Notes: a model not told the origin generated them from the letters alone. A stretch of DNA of 64,000 nt from Ruficoccus sp. ZRK36 (GCF_019603315.1 NZ_CP080649.1:1193501-1257500); one strand, 5' to 3'. Shown: positions 25,855 through 36,934, numbered from the stretch's first letter. A program made the numbers and translations.

Positions 25855-26586
25855 ATGAGTTCTGAACACCCGCATATGTCCAAATCCGGGCGCACCACGC
25901 TGCACCGCGACCCCTCGCACGGCAGCCACGATCGCGCTGTCATTCACCGCGTCATCGACCGCGCGCCGTACTGCCACATCTCCTTTGTCGAGGACGGCGA
26001 ACCGCGCCTGATCCCTTCGCTGCATGCGCGCGACGGAGAGCGGCTCTTTTTCCACGGCTCACGCGCCAGCCGCCTGATGAAGGTGCTCGGCTCCGGGCAG
26101 ACGGTCTGCTGCGCCTTTACGCTGCTGCACGGCTTTGTGTTGGCTCGCTCGGCCTTCGCGCACAACATGACCTACGCCTGCGCCATCGGGTTTGGTGAGG
26201 GACGCCTGCTGGAGGGAGAGGAGCACCTCGCCGCGCTCAAGGCCATCTCCGACCGGATGTTTCCGGGCCGCTGGGAGAGCCTGCGTCCCGTGACCGAGCA
26301 GGAGCTCAAGGCTACCGCCGTGGCCGAGGTTGTCCTGCGCGATGCCTCTGCGAAGTTTAACCAGGAGCTGCCTCCCACCCGCGACATTGACCAACCCTAC
26401 ACGCCGTGGACAGGTCTCTTTCCGATCCAGACGGTCCCTGCCGCGCCCATCCCGATGGCGGACGACGCCGGTAAGGAGCCCGCGCCCACGCCGGAGCAGG
26501 TCGCGCCCTTCCTTTGGAGTTGCGGCGAGGGGGACCTGGAGTCATTCTTTGGCCCATTCCGGGGGGAGCAGGGGGACGATAACTAA
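25855..26586 (+). CDS. Pyridoxamine 5'-phosphate oxidase-like flavin-binding protein
   Basis: A 243-residue protein of the FMN-binding split-barrel superfamily. The diagnostic parts are VIHRVIDRAPYCHISFVEDG, then IPSLHARDGERLFFHGSRAS, the pattern of the PNPOx-like group related to Nim/FlaRed proteins. The C-terminal 50 residues are Pro/Ala-rich. ATG 25855 has GAGG upstream; a longer reading from 25666 runs inside adiA. It lies 98 bases after adiA and 51 before the second antiporter, in the same orientation. Homologues of this type are often found beside PLP enzymes, so supply or repair of PLP, or protection of the decarboxylase, is conceivable; that is inference. Confidence 0.8.
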   Translation: MSSEHPHMSKSGRTTLHRDPSHGSHDRAVIHRVIDRAPYCHISFVEDGEPRLIPSLHARDGERLFFHGSRASRLMKVLGSGQTVCCAFTLLHGFVLARSAFAHNMTYACAIGFGEGRLLEGEEHLAALKAISDRMFPGRWESLRPVTEQELKATAVAEVVLRDASAKFNQELPPTRDIDQPYTPWTGLFPIQTVPAAPIPMADDAGKEPAPTPEQVAPFLWSCGEGDLESFFGPFRGEQGDDN

Positions 26587-26637
26587 GCCCCGGCAGCTTC
26601 GTCCGACTCTCTCACTTATCGAGGACAAATCCGCCGC

Positions 26638-27984
26638 ATGGTACCGAGTTCACCGAATCGCAAGATGGGGCTTTTTGCCGCGACGATGCTCGTCACGGTC
26701 AACATGGTCGGGACGGGTATTTTCCTGCTGCCGGTCAGTATGGCTTCGGTCGGGACGGCGTCGATTCTCGGGTGGATTGTGGCCTCGCTCGGAGCCGGAT
26801 CGATCGGGCTGATGTTCGCGTTTCTGGGGGCGACGGACCCTGAGCCGGGTGGCCCCTATGCCTACGCGCGTAACACCTTCGGGCCGTACCTGGGCTTCCA
26901 GACCAACTACGTGTACTGGACGGCCAACCTCGTGGGCAATGTCGCTGTGGCCACGACCGTGATCGGCTACTGCACGGCTTTTGCTCCCGCGTTGAAGGCC
27001 CCCGCCTTGACTCTCGTCGGTGCGCTGATCGTTGTCTGGCTGGCGACGGTTTTCAACATCATGGGGCCACGTGTGGTCGGGCTGCTGACCGGCTGGTCCA
27101 CCGTGGTGGCGATGGTGCCGCTGGTGCTGGTGGCGGTCTTCGGATGGATCTGGTTCGACGGAAAAGTCTTTATGGACGCCTGGCTGCCCAAGGGGGAGAC
27201 GACGATTGGAGCGATTTCTACCAGTGCGACCTATGCTCTGTGGGCCTTTATGGGCGTGGAGAGTGCCTCGGTCTCGGCCGGGGTGATCGACAACCCGAAG
27301 CGAAATATCCCGCTCGCCACGCTGTTGGGGCTCATCATTGCCACGGTGCTGTACGTGAGCACCTGCACGGTGTTGATGGGGATCATCCCTGCGCCCGAGC
27401 TGGCCAAGTCTGACGACCCCTTCTCGGAGGCGGCGCTGCGCTCGGTCGGGCAGATCGGGGCATGGATCATCGCCGGGGCCGCCATCCTGAAGGCGGGTGG
27501 CTCGCTCATCGGCTGGACGCTCACGATCAGCCAGTCCGCCCGTGCGGCGGCAGCGGATGGGATGTTCCCGCGGCTGTACGCGCGCACGAACCGCATGGGT
27601 GTGCCAGTCTTCAACCTCGTCATTTCCGCCATCCTTATGTCGGTGATCCTCGTGGCTACGGCTTCGCCTTCGCTGACCGAGCAGTTTAATATCATCATCG
27701 ACGTGGCGATCATCCTGAACCTGCTGCCGTATCTCTACTGTGCGGTGGCGTTTTTGTTCTCGGTACAGCGCCGGAAGATCACAGGACGCAAGCGTGTCGG
27801 CGCCATTACGGTGACTGTGCTGGCTATCGGCTACTGTCTGTGGGCCTTGATTGGCTCGGAGGTGCGGTTGGCCCGCGACGCCATGATCCTGCTTTTTCTG
27901 AGCATCCCGTTCTTCCTGATCTTTTACCGCGAGGCAACGGCCCCCACCCCTGCGGTGGAGGAAGTGCCCAACAAGGACGAATAG
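26638..27984 (+). CDS. APC-family basic amino acid/polyamine antiporter (PotE/CadB-like)
   Basis: A 448-residue, 12-helix exchanger of the AdiC/CadB/PotE group, clearly distinct from AdiC at 22119. The N-terminus KMGLFAATMLVTVNMVGTGI and blocks ALWAFMGVESASVSAGV, NPKRNIPLATLLG and SPSLTEQFNIIIDVA resemble PotE/CadB rather than AdiC. Substrate-pocket positions differ from AdiC (NMVGTG instead of NIMGSG). It may exchange agmatine with putrescine, ornithine with putrescine, or lysine with cadaverine. It ends the five-gene + strand block that starts at the porin and is followed by the convergent MATE gene after 12 bases. Confidence 0.87.
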   Translation: MVPSSPNRKMGLFAATMLVTVNMVGTGIFLLPVSMASVGTASILGWIVASLGAGSIGLMFAFLGATDPEPGGPYAYARNTFGPYLGFQTNYVYWTANLVGNVAVATTVIGYCTAFAPALKAPALTLVGALIVVWLATVFNIMGPRVVGLLTGWSTVVAMVPLVLVAVFGWIWFDGKVFMDAWLPKGETTIGAISTSATYALWAFMGVESASVSAGVIDNPKRNIPLATLLGLIIATVLYVSTCTVLMGIIPAPELAKSDDPFSEAALRSVGQIGAWIIAGAAILKAGGSLIGWTLTISQSARAAAADGMFPRLYARTNRMGVPVFNLVISAILMSVILVATASPSLTEQFNIIIDVAIILNLLPYLYCAVAFLFSVQRRKITGRKRVGAITVTVLAIGYCLWALIGSEVRLARDAMILLFLSIPFFLIFYREATAPTPAVEEVPNKDE

Positions 27985-27996
27985 GCAGGCGTTTCC

Positions 27997-29391
27997 TCAG
28001 GCCGCCGGTTCCGGCGTGCTAAGAGGCTCGGTGGGCAGGTAGGGCGGCCGGGGTAGCGCCGGGGAGGTTCTGAGCCAGGCGAGGATGCCGAAGGTCAGCG
28101 CCATCATGCACAGGCCAAGTGTGAAGCCCCACCACACGCCGATGACTCCGTACCCGAGCGGATAAGCTAAAACCCATCCGCTGGGGATTGAGATGAACCA
28201 GCAGGCGATGAACGACAGCCAGGCCGGGCGACGGACCTCGCCCAGCCCCCGGAGGGCGCCGACCGAGATGATCTGCATCGCGTCGCTGAACTGGAAAAGC
28301 GCAGCCACGATGAGAAGCGAGGCAGCGAGTGCGAGGGCATCGGGGTCCTCAATAAACAAGCCAGCAATGGCGTGGTTAAGGAGCAGAAAGGCGGTCGCAC
28401 TGAAGCATGTGAACAGGCCACCCATGGTCCAGCCACCGGCCAGAATGGGTCGCAAGCTCTGGAAGCGACCGGCCCCGTAGGACTCACCGATGCGCACCGT
28501 GATGGCCTGCGAGAGCCCAACAGGGACCATGTAGATCGTGGCCGCGCAGGTGATGGCGACCTGGTGTGCTGCCAGCGCATTGGCCCCCAGTGTACCGATG
28601 ATCAATGTCGCCATGACAAAGGCGCTGACCTCGGCCAGTAGCTGCAGGCTGGTAGGCCACCCCAGGGACCAGAGCTTGCGGAGCTCGCGCCAGTCAGGCC
28701 GCTGTACCCAGCGTTCGGGTGTCCAGCTGCGCAGGCCTTCGTCTTGGCGGTACCATAGGGCGAGCCCGAGCAGTGTGAGGGCGCGCGCCAGCAGCGTGGC
28801 CACACCTGCACCTTCCAGCCCCCAGGCCGGGAAGCCCCAGTGCCCGTAGATGAGCAGCCAGTTAAAGAGCACGTTTGCCGCCACGCCACCCAGCAGGATG
28901 AACAAGGGTATCCAGGGGCGGTTCATGGCATCGGCGTGGTTTTTAAAAGCCATCGTGCCCATCGCCGGGATGAACGAAACCGCCACCAGCATGAAGTAGC
29001 CCGGTGCAGCCGCAGCCACTTCCGGAGGTTGTTGGAAAAACGGTAGCAGGGGGACGACGCAAGCGGCGCCCGCAACAGTGACTAAGCCGATGGCGGCTGC
29101 CAGCACGAGACCGTGCCGCAGGGCTGAGCGTGCCTGGGCAGGCTTGTTCGCACCTCGTGCCTGTGAGACCTGGATGGAAACAGCGACCGTGAGCCCGATG
29201 CAGAACATCAGCGGCAGGTACAGCAGGGAGTTGGCAAAGGTGGCGGCGGCCAGCGGTGTGACGCCGAGTCGGCCGATCATGATGGTGTCGGCCAGCGCGG
29301 TCAGCATGTAGCTGAGCTGCCCGGCGATCAGTGGCAGGGCCAGCAGGAGCGTGGGACGGGATTCCTGGAAGAGGCGTGAGCGGAAATTCAT
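27997..29391 (-). CDS. MATE family multidrug efflux transporter (NorM-like)
   Basis: A 464-residue inner membrane protein with 12 predicted helices arranged as two 6-helix halves. The first half opens with PLIAGQLSYMLTALADTIMIG and GVTPLAAATFANSL, the signature of NorM-type Na+/H+-coupled exporters of cationic drugs. The second half repeats the pattern at LWSLGWPTSLQLLAEVSAF and NALAAHQVAITCAA. I use the ATG at 29391 rather than the TTG at 29406. It is convergent with the antiporter gene (12-base gap) and appears monocistronic. Confidence 0.9.
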   Translation of the reverse strand: MNFRSRLFQESRPTLLLALPLIAGQLSYMLTALADTIMIGRLGVTPLAAATFANSLLYLPLMFCIGLTVAVSIQVSQARGANKPAQARSALRHGLVLAAAIGLVTVAGAACVVPLLPFFQQPPEVAAAAPGYFMLVAVSFIPAMGTMAFKNHADAMNRPWIPLFILLGGVAANVLFNWLLIYGHWGFPAWGLEGAGVATLLARALTLLGLALWYRQDEGLRSWTPERWVQRPDWRELRKLWSLGWPTSLQLLAEVSAFVMATLIIGTLGANALAAHQVAITCAATIYMVPVGLSQAITVRIGESYGAGRFQSLRPILAGGWTMGGLFTCFSATAFLLLNHAIAGLFIEDPDALALAASLLIVAALFQFSDAMQIISVGALRGLGEVRRPAWLSFIACWFISIPSGWVLAYPLGYGVIGVWWGFTLGLCMMALTFGILAWLRTSPALPRPPYLPTEPLSTPEPAA

Positions 29392-29451
29392 GGTGGGAAA
29401 AGTCAAAAGTAAGGAAGGCGAAATCCGCCGGCTTTTCCTGACATGAAAACG

Positions 29452-29476
29452 AAAAAACCCGCGGACGTGTCGCGGG
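29452..29476 (-). terminator. Intrinsic terminator (minus strand)
   Basis: On minus, CCCGCG (29471-29476 complement) pairs with CGCGGG (29458-29463 complement) around a 7-base loop, followed directly by six T residues (29457-29452). It ends minus transcription about 200 bases beyond the CDF transporter gene, and just after the 19-residue frame at 29507-29566. Confidence 0.75.
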
Positions 29477-29506
29477 CTTGGGTAGAGTGAAAACGATGAG
29501 GCGTAC

Positions 29507-29566
29507 CTACCTGAGTCCCGCGGCTGTGGCTACTGCTGCCGAGATATGTTTTACGCGGGTCATCAT
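29507..29566 (-). CDS. Candidate 19-residue small protein
   Basis: A short minus-strand frame (MMTRVKHISAAVATAAGLR) ends 31 bases before a strong intrinsic terminator. Upstream at 29613-29618 is a consensus TTGACA on the same strand. It could be a tiny independent gene, a leader peptide, or chance. No similarity to a known small protein is recognised. Confidence 0.25.
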   Translation of the reverse strand: MMTRVKHISAAVATAAGLR

Positions 29567-29587
29567 TTTCAGAAAATAGGTTAAGGC

Positions 29588-29618
29588 ATTACGCTGCCCG
29601 AATCTCTCCGACTGTCAA
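29588..29618 (-). promoter_or_regulatory. Candidate sigma-70-type promoter for the small unit
   Basis: On minus, TTGACA (29618-29613) is a perfect -35. A weaker CGTAAT lies 19 bases downstream (29593-29588). It points toward the 19-residue frame and terminator and lies downstream of the CDF gene. The -10 match is poor, so confidence is low. Confidence 0.3.
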
Positions 29619-29671
29619 TGCCGATTCGCATCAAAAGTCCGGGCGTAACGACATTGTCACTAGGTAGATGT

Positions 29672-30595
29672 TCAGCTGTTCGGCAGCTCGTCGCCGGTCG
29701 CACGGTAGGCCCAGTGCTCATCTCCGACGAAGGACACATCGAGAGCGAGGTAGGGGAACTCCTTGCGGAGCGTCTTGTCGAGCCGGGCGCGCAGGGCATC
29801 GAATTCACGGACATCACCGTGATTGATGATGAAGTAGATGTGCGCGGTTATCAGGCGACCATGCTGCTGGACCCGGACTTCACGCTGAGGCCACTTGTCT
29901 GTGGGGGCGGCCTCGGCGATGAGGGCGTTTATCTGCTCCACCAGCTCGTCCGCCGGTGCGCGGGCTACGATTTGCGCCCAGTTATCGCGGATGATGCGTG
30001 CGGGCACCGGCAGCACGACCAGTGATAGGAAAGCCACCACCAGCGGGTCGACGTAGTTCAGGTACTGTGTGTGCCCACTGAAGGTCAGCAGCCAGCTGAG
30101 CCCAAAGGCGAAGGCGACGGCTGCGCTCAGGACGGCGTCGATGACCCAGTTTTTCGCATCTGTTTCCACCAGGGTGGAGCGGGTCTTGCGAGCGACTCGC
30201 CGGAAATATACGGCCATCCCAATACAGCCGGCGGTAGCCCCCAGGGCATAGAAAAACGCTAACTCCGTATGGACAGACGTGCCGCCGCTGAGCAGGGTGG
30301 TGACCGCGCTGAACAGCGCGTAGACCGCTACGATAACCAGCAGCAGGCCTTTGAAAAGGTTGACCAGTGGCTCGTACACGACGTACCCGAAGGGATACTT
30401 GTCGCTGTCCGGCTGCATGACCAGGTCGGCTACGTGCCAGGTGACCACGGCGAACAGCAGCGTGACCAGTGAGTAGATCCCATCCAGCAGGATGGCCTCA
30501 GAGCGGGTGGTGAGGGCAAAGCCGAAGGCGCTGACGGCGAACAGGACGTCCGCAGCGATGTTGAGCCGGAGGGCTCGTTTTTCAGTTTGAAACAT
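29672..30595 (-). CDS. Cation diffusion facilitator family transporter
   Basis: A 307-residue protein with about six membrane helices and a cytosolic C-terminal domain, the CDF layout for divalent metal/H+ antiport. The helix II region FALTTRSEAILLDGIYSLVTL carries only one of the acidic ligands expected in the classic S-x-A-x-x-D-x-x-x-D pattern (LLDGIYS). Helix V reads TDAKNWVIDAVLSAAVAFAF with Asp residues at the expected positions. DKYPFGYVVYEPLVNLFKG is the typical loop. The C-terminal 90 residues form the ferredoxin-like domain (VRVQQHGRLITAHIYFIIN). The metal is unknown. It is a single minus gene with upstream AraC in the same orientation, about 100 bases away. Confidence 0.85.
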   Translation of the reverse strand: MFQTEKRALRLNIAADVLFAVSAFGFALTTRSEAILLDGIYSLVTLLFAVVTWHVADLVMQPDSDKYPFGYVVYEPLVNLFKGLLLVIVAVYALFSAVTTLLSGGTSVHTELAFFYALGATAGCIGMAVYFRRVARKTRSTLVETDAKNWVIDAVLSAAVAFAFGLSWLLTFSGHTQYLNYVDPLVVAFLSLVVLPVPARIIRDNWAQIVARAPADELVEQINALIAEAAPTDKWPQREVRVQQHGRLITAHIYFIINHGDVREFDALRARLDKTLRKEFPYLALDVSFVGDEHWAYRATGDELPNS

Positions 30596-30700
30596 GGGGG
30601 TAGTCGGCGGTTTCGGGCCGTGTTTTATGCGTATTTAGAGCCTTTCTGAGTGCCTTGGCGAACGCATATTCGCGCTCTGCCTCGCCTTTCTTTGGGTAGG

Positions 30701-31558
30701 TCAGGTGCCGCCCCGACGTTGGCGGAACAGGGTGGGGGAAACGCCCACGTGTTGCTTGAACTGTTTGGAAAAGGCAAAGGCGTCGCTGTAGCCGAGCCGG
30801 TCGGCAATTTCCTTGATGCTAAGGGCCGTCGCCTCCAGCAGGGCGCAGGCTTGCTCGATACGTACCTGCACGCGGTATTCGCCGGGACTGATGCCGTACG
30901 CCTGGCGAAAGAGCCCCCGCAGCCGCGAATAGCTGAGGCCCGTTCCGGCCAGGACCGTTTCCAGCCCCTCGTGTTCACAGGCTCGCTGGCGGATGCGTTC
31001 GCGGGCGGTGCGGAGAAGTTCGCGCCGGGGCAGGTCGGCCTGAGAGTCTTCCCGCACGCGTGAGAGCGTCCACTGCATGAGTGCCGCGATGTCGAACTCC
31101 ACTTGGGCATTTTCGCTCGGTGTATCGGTGCTGCGTAGTCGCTGTAGAAAGCTGGCCGTCATCTCGGGCAGGTAGGGGACCGGCCCGAGGGTGAAGCAGG
31201 ACTGCCCGGTGGGGATCAGATCCATGGAGCGGAAGAGCTCGTGCCAGTGGCTGCGCACAGAGACGAAGCACTCGTGCCACGCGCTGTCGGGATCGACCTC
31301 AGTGGTATGCCGCCGGTCGGGACGCCGGAAAAAAACATCCCCCGCTCTCAGCGTTAGTCGGTGGCCGTGGCTGTCGCTGTATGTCCCGCTGCCGTTAAGC
31401 AGATAGATCATGGCAAAGCGGTCCGAGTACTGGTCTGTGACATCCTCAGTCCAGCCGCTTTTGCTCATGAATCCGCAGCTGAATGTATGCTCAAAGGGCT
31501 TCCCGAGGGATGTTCGGTAGATCGTATCGTTTAAAAACCAGCGGTTGAACGATTCCAT
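30701..31558 (-). CDS. AraC family transcriptional regulator
   Basis: A 285-residue regulator. Residues 1-150 form a cupin-type arabinose-binding-like domain (FAMIYLLNGSGTYSD; LRAGDVFFRRPDRRHTTE). Residues 185-285 are the AraC HTH pair, ending in the standard ALSIKEIADRLGYSDAFAFSK followed by HVGVSPTLFRQRR. It is divergent from the beta-galactosidase gene with a 75-base shared promoter region, so that gene is the probable target, with a galactoside-derived sugar as the likely inducer. It is not closely similar to the AraC protein at 2363. Confidence 0.9.
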   Translation of the reverse strand: MESFNRWFLNDTIYRTSLGKPFEHTFSCGFMSKSGWTEDVTDQYSDRFAMIYLLNGSGTYSDSHGHRLTLRAGDVFFRRPDRRHTTEVDPDSAWHECFVSVRSHWHELFRSMDLIPTGQSCFTLGPVPYLPEMTASFLQRLRSTDTPSENAQVEFDIAALMQWTLSRVREDSQADLPRRELLRTARERIRQRACEHEGLETVLAGTGLSYSRLRGLFRQAYGISPGEYRVQVRIEQACALLEATALSIKEIADRLGYSDAFAFSKQFKQHVGVSPTLFRQRRGGT

Positions 31559-31585
31559 GGGCAGTCAAATATGACATGAATGTAG

Positions 31586-34768
<3,183 letters not shown>

Positions 34769-35065
34769 TCCGATTGATGGGGCTTTGCCCCATGAAAGCT
34801 GGTCCAGCCGGACCTCACTGCGTTTGCTATCCCACAGGTTGCAAACGCGGTGAGGAGCTGTATCGCTACGCGGCGACAAAGGCCGCTACCGAGGCAATAC
34901 TCAGTTCGTTAAAATATTCCCGATCCCGTTTTGATGCTTTGCTCAGCGATTACCGGAATGAGCCACGCTCATTCCGGTAATCGCTGACACGATGCGCAGC
35001 ATCGAAAGTGCAGCCCGCGGCTGCCGCGGGTGCGGGGCGCGTAGCCCTGCGAAACTCTTTCCCCA
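34769..35065. other. Non-coding stretch packed with hairpins
   Basis: This 297-base gap between the beta-galactosidase and the convergent TIM-barrel gene holds at least four inverted repeats: ATGGGGC/GCCCCAT (around 34777-34793), a 15-base stem (34813-34827 with 34841-34855, one mismatch), a perfect 20-base stem (34943-34985), and CCCGCGG/CCGCGGG (35013-35029). None has a clear T-tract. No ORF here is convincing. The first hairpin belongs to the dispersed repeat described at 49262 and 59435. Confidence 0.6.
34943..34985. repeat. Perfect 20-bp inverted repeat
   Basis: Arms 34943-34962 (CAGCGATTACCGGAATGAGC) and 34966-34985 are exact reverse complements separated by CAC. Outer bases extend the pairing, with GATGC near 34932 and GCATC near 35000. 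With the genes on both sides converging, it could act as a bidirectional terminator or protect mRNA 3' ends, and it is REP-like in size. Confidence 0.85.
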
Positions 35066-35902
35066 TTAGGCCCTGCTGACGGCTTCGCCGAGGGAGCGCA
35101 GGGCGTCTGGGAGTGGATCCATCTCAGCGTGCCAGAGCTTTTCCCACTCCAGGCTGACCGGGCCGCTGAAGCCATCGGCTTCGAGGCGGTCGAGTAGTGC
35201 GCGCAGAGGGAACTCGCCCTGTCCGGGCTTGACGTACGTGTACGGGAGCTTGGCGGAGGGCTCGGGCAGGCTGTCCTTGACGTGGATGTGTGTGGTCCAC
35301 GGGCGCAGGGTGTCCCAGCTCTCGAGCGGGTCGAGTCCCTTCTTGCGCCAGGTGTGGTGCGAGTCCCAGAGCAGGGTGACGTTCTCGTGGCCCTTACTCA
35401 GTAGGATGTCGACCTCCTCGGCGGTGAAAAGCGAGTCGTGCGTTTCGACCGAGAGGGAGAAATTCCAGCCGTTTTCGGCACGTGCCTTTTCCCAATTGTC
35501 GAGCCACTGCCAGGCTGTGTCGGGATCGTTGAAAAGGTCGAGCTTGCCGTCGAACACCCGCAGCGATCCTGCTCCGAAGTGTGCCATCAGGGGGGCGAAA
35601 GCCTTGATCTCGTTCAGCCCGTCTTCGAAGGGCTTGTGGAGCCAGACCGAGCTGTTAAAGGCGACGACCTCGGCCGGGGATCCTCCCAGTAGTTCGCTGG
35701 GTGAGCGGGCGAGCCAGTTATCCTCAGTAGCGAGCTCGGGGATGTTGATTTTTCCGCCGACGGCGCGCAGCTCAAGCAGGCCGATACCGGCAGAGTCAGC
35801 GAGGGCAGCGATTTGGGGGAGGGTGAGCTCCGCGCAGCCCATGCTGGAGAAGCACCAGCGCAGCGGGGAGGTGGCCTTGAGATTGGCAAGCGTGTCAGGC
35901 AT
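35066..35902 (-). CDS. Sugar phosphate isomerase/epimerase-like TIM barrel protein
   Basis: A 278-residue protein of the xylose isomerase-like (AP endonuclease 2) superfamily. The opening CFSSMGCAELTLPQIAALAD, the central FSLSVETHDSLFTAEEV with a metal-ligand Glu, then WDSHHTWRKKG and WTTHIHVKDSLP with Asp/His ligands, and finally SLEWEKLWH, follow the usual order of metal-binding strands. Such enzymes interconvert sugars or sugar acids such as inosose or hydroxypyruvate. The substrate is not deducible. It is convergent with the beta-galactosidase gene across the hairpin-rich gap and appears monocistronic. Confidence 0.85.
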   Translation of the reverse strand: MPDTLANLKATSPLRWCFSSMGCAELTLPQIAALADSAGIGLLELRAVGGKINIPELATEDNWLARSPSELLGGSPAEVVAFNSSVWLHKPFEDGLNEIKAFAPLMAHFGAGSLRVFDGKLDLFNDPDTAWQWLDNWEKARAENGWNFSLSVETHDSLFTAEEVDILLSKGHENVTLLWDSHHTWRKKGLDPLESWDTLRPWTTHIHVKDSLPEPSAKLPYTYVKPGQGEFPLRALLDRLEADGFSGPVSLEWEKLWHAEMDPLPDALRSLGEAVSRA

Positions 35903-36037
35903 CCGAATGAAGAATTAAGCGTTCGAGTCTGTGGGTTTTACCCATTCAGTCGGCAGGAGCGCTTAAGGTCAAGGATGGGGACGAATCTTTGAGCCTTTAT
36001 CGGATAAAGCGGGAGTGGGCAACTGAGCTGAGACTTC

Positions 36038-36697
36038 TCAGGCCTTTGCGGCTTCGCGCTCGCGGATGCGGTCCCGCATGGCGTAGAGGGCGTGCAGCGA
36101 AAAGAAAGTGATGTGGTCGATGACTTCGTCGCGGTGGTGGCTTTTGGCGAGCTTGGGGTGCGCGTACTTGAGAACTTCCTGGTGGTAGGTGTGCAGGAAG
36201 CACTGACCGCCGATGCTCATGCTGGCGTAGGCGACTTCCTTGTCGGTTGCGCCCGACCCCAGAATGTCCCGCACGATAGCATTACTGCGCTCGATGCGAG
36301 GGCGGATGAGCTCGTCCATGATGGCCTTGAGGGCTTCGGTCGGCTGTGCCAGCTCGTGGGCGATCAGAGTCGTGTGCCAGGCGGGGCGGGTACGCGAGTA
36401 CATGTCGTCGATCTGCACCGCGATGTGGTCGCGCATGCGCTCCTCCACGGTAGTGCCCTCCTTGAAGGCGATGTCCCCGCATGGGCTGCTGGCCACCGCG
36501 TAGCGAATGACTTCAGCGTACAGTTCGAACTTGTCGCTGAAGTGGTAGTTGATGGCAGCACAATTGACGCCCGCCCGCGTCGTGATGTCTTTGATGGTTG
36601 CCGCATGCAGGCCCCGCTCAGCGAAAATTTCGCCAGCGGCTTCGATCAGTTTGCGGCAGGTCTCCTGGGCGGAGGCGTTATTTTTTACGTTGGGCAC
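36038..36697 (-). CDS. TetR family regulator, CecR-like, probable repressor of the efflux operon
   Basis: A 219-residue protein with an N-terminal TetR HTH: KLIEAAGEIFAERGLHAATI, then KDITTRAGVNCAAINYHFSDK. The C-terminal 140 residues (MYSRTRPAWHTTLIAHELAQP, then FLHTYHQEVLKYAHP) resemble the DUF1956 domain of CecR/YbiH, which senses drugs such as cefoperazone or chloramphenicol. It is divergent from the RND efflux genes at 36935. The promoter region between them contains paired 14-base inverted repeats, its most likely operator. De-repression on ligand binding would raise efflux; this is inferred from family and location. Confidence 0.9.
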   Translation of the reverse strand: MPNVKNNASAQETCRKLIEAAGEIFAERGLHAATIKDITTRAGVNCAAINYHFSDKFELYAEVIRYAVASSPCGDIAFKEGTTVEERMRDHIAVQIDDMYSRTRPAWHTTLIAHELAQPTEALKAIMDELIRPRIERSNAIVRDILGSGATDKEVAYASMSIGGQCFLHTYHQEVLKYAHPKLAKSHHRDEVIDHITFFSLHALYAMRDRIREREAAKA

Positions 36698-36765
36698 CGT
36701 ATTTAATGGGGTAGGTCGTCTTTCCTGTTACGGGAAACCGGGCAGATGTCTAAAGGATTTCTGTT

Positions 36766-36837
36766 TATTATTCAAATATTATTTAGATTAATCGCTTGAC
36801 ATGGCAAGTGATAAATGAAATCTATATTTGAATAATA
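36766..36837 (+). promoter_or_regulatory. Efflux operon promoter with TetR-type operator repeats
   Basis: TATTATTCAAATAT (36766-36779) and its exact reverse complement ATATTTGAATAATA (36824-36837) flank a consensus -35 TTGACA (36796-36801). A -10-like TCTATA or TATATT (36821-36828) overlaps the right copy. Occupancy by the divergent TetR/CecR-like repressor would cover the promoter. The AT-rich stretch stands out against the GC-rich surroundings. Confidence 0.65.
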
Positions 36838-36872
36838 GATGGTGCAGAAGCCGCTAAGGCGGCAAAACAATG

Positions 36873-36909
36873 CGCCCGCCGGGGTTACTCCCCGGTGGGC
36901 GTCCTTTCT
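36873..36909 (+). terminator. Leader hairpin (possible attenuator) of the efflux operon
   Basis: CGCCCGCCGGGG (36873-36884) pairs with CCCCGGTGGGCG (36890-36901) over 12 pairs with one G-U and a TTACT loop, followed by TCCTTTCT. A smaller GCCGC/GCGGC hairpin lies just upstream near 36850. The U-tract is interrupted, so it might attenuate transcription rather than stop it. It lies 34 bases before the adaptor gene start, inside its leader. Confidence 0.5.
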
Positions 36910-36934
36910 ATCAGCCCATTCCATTTGCTGAGTC

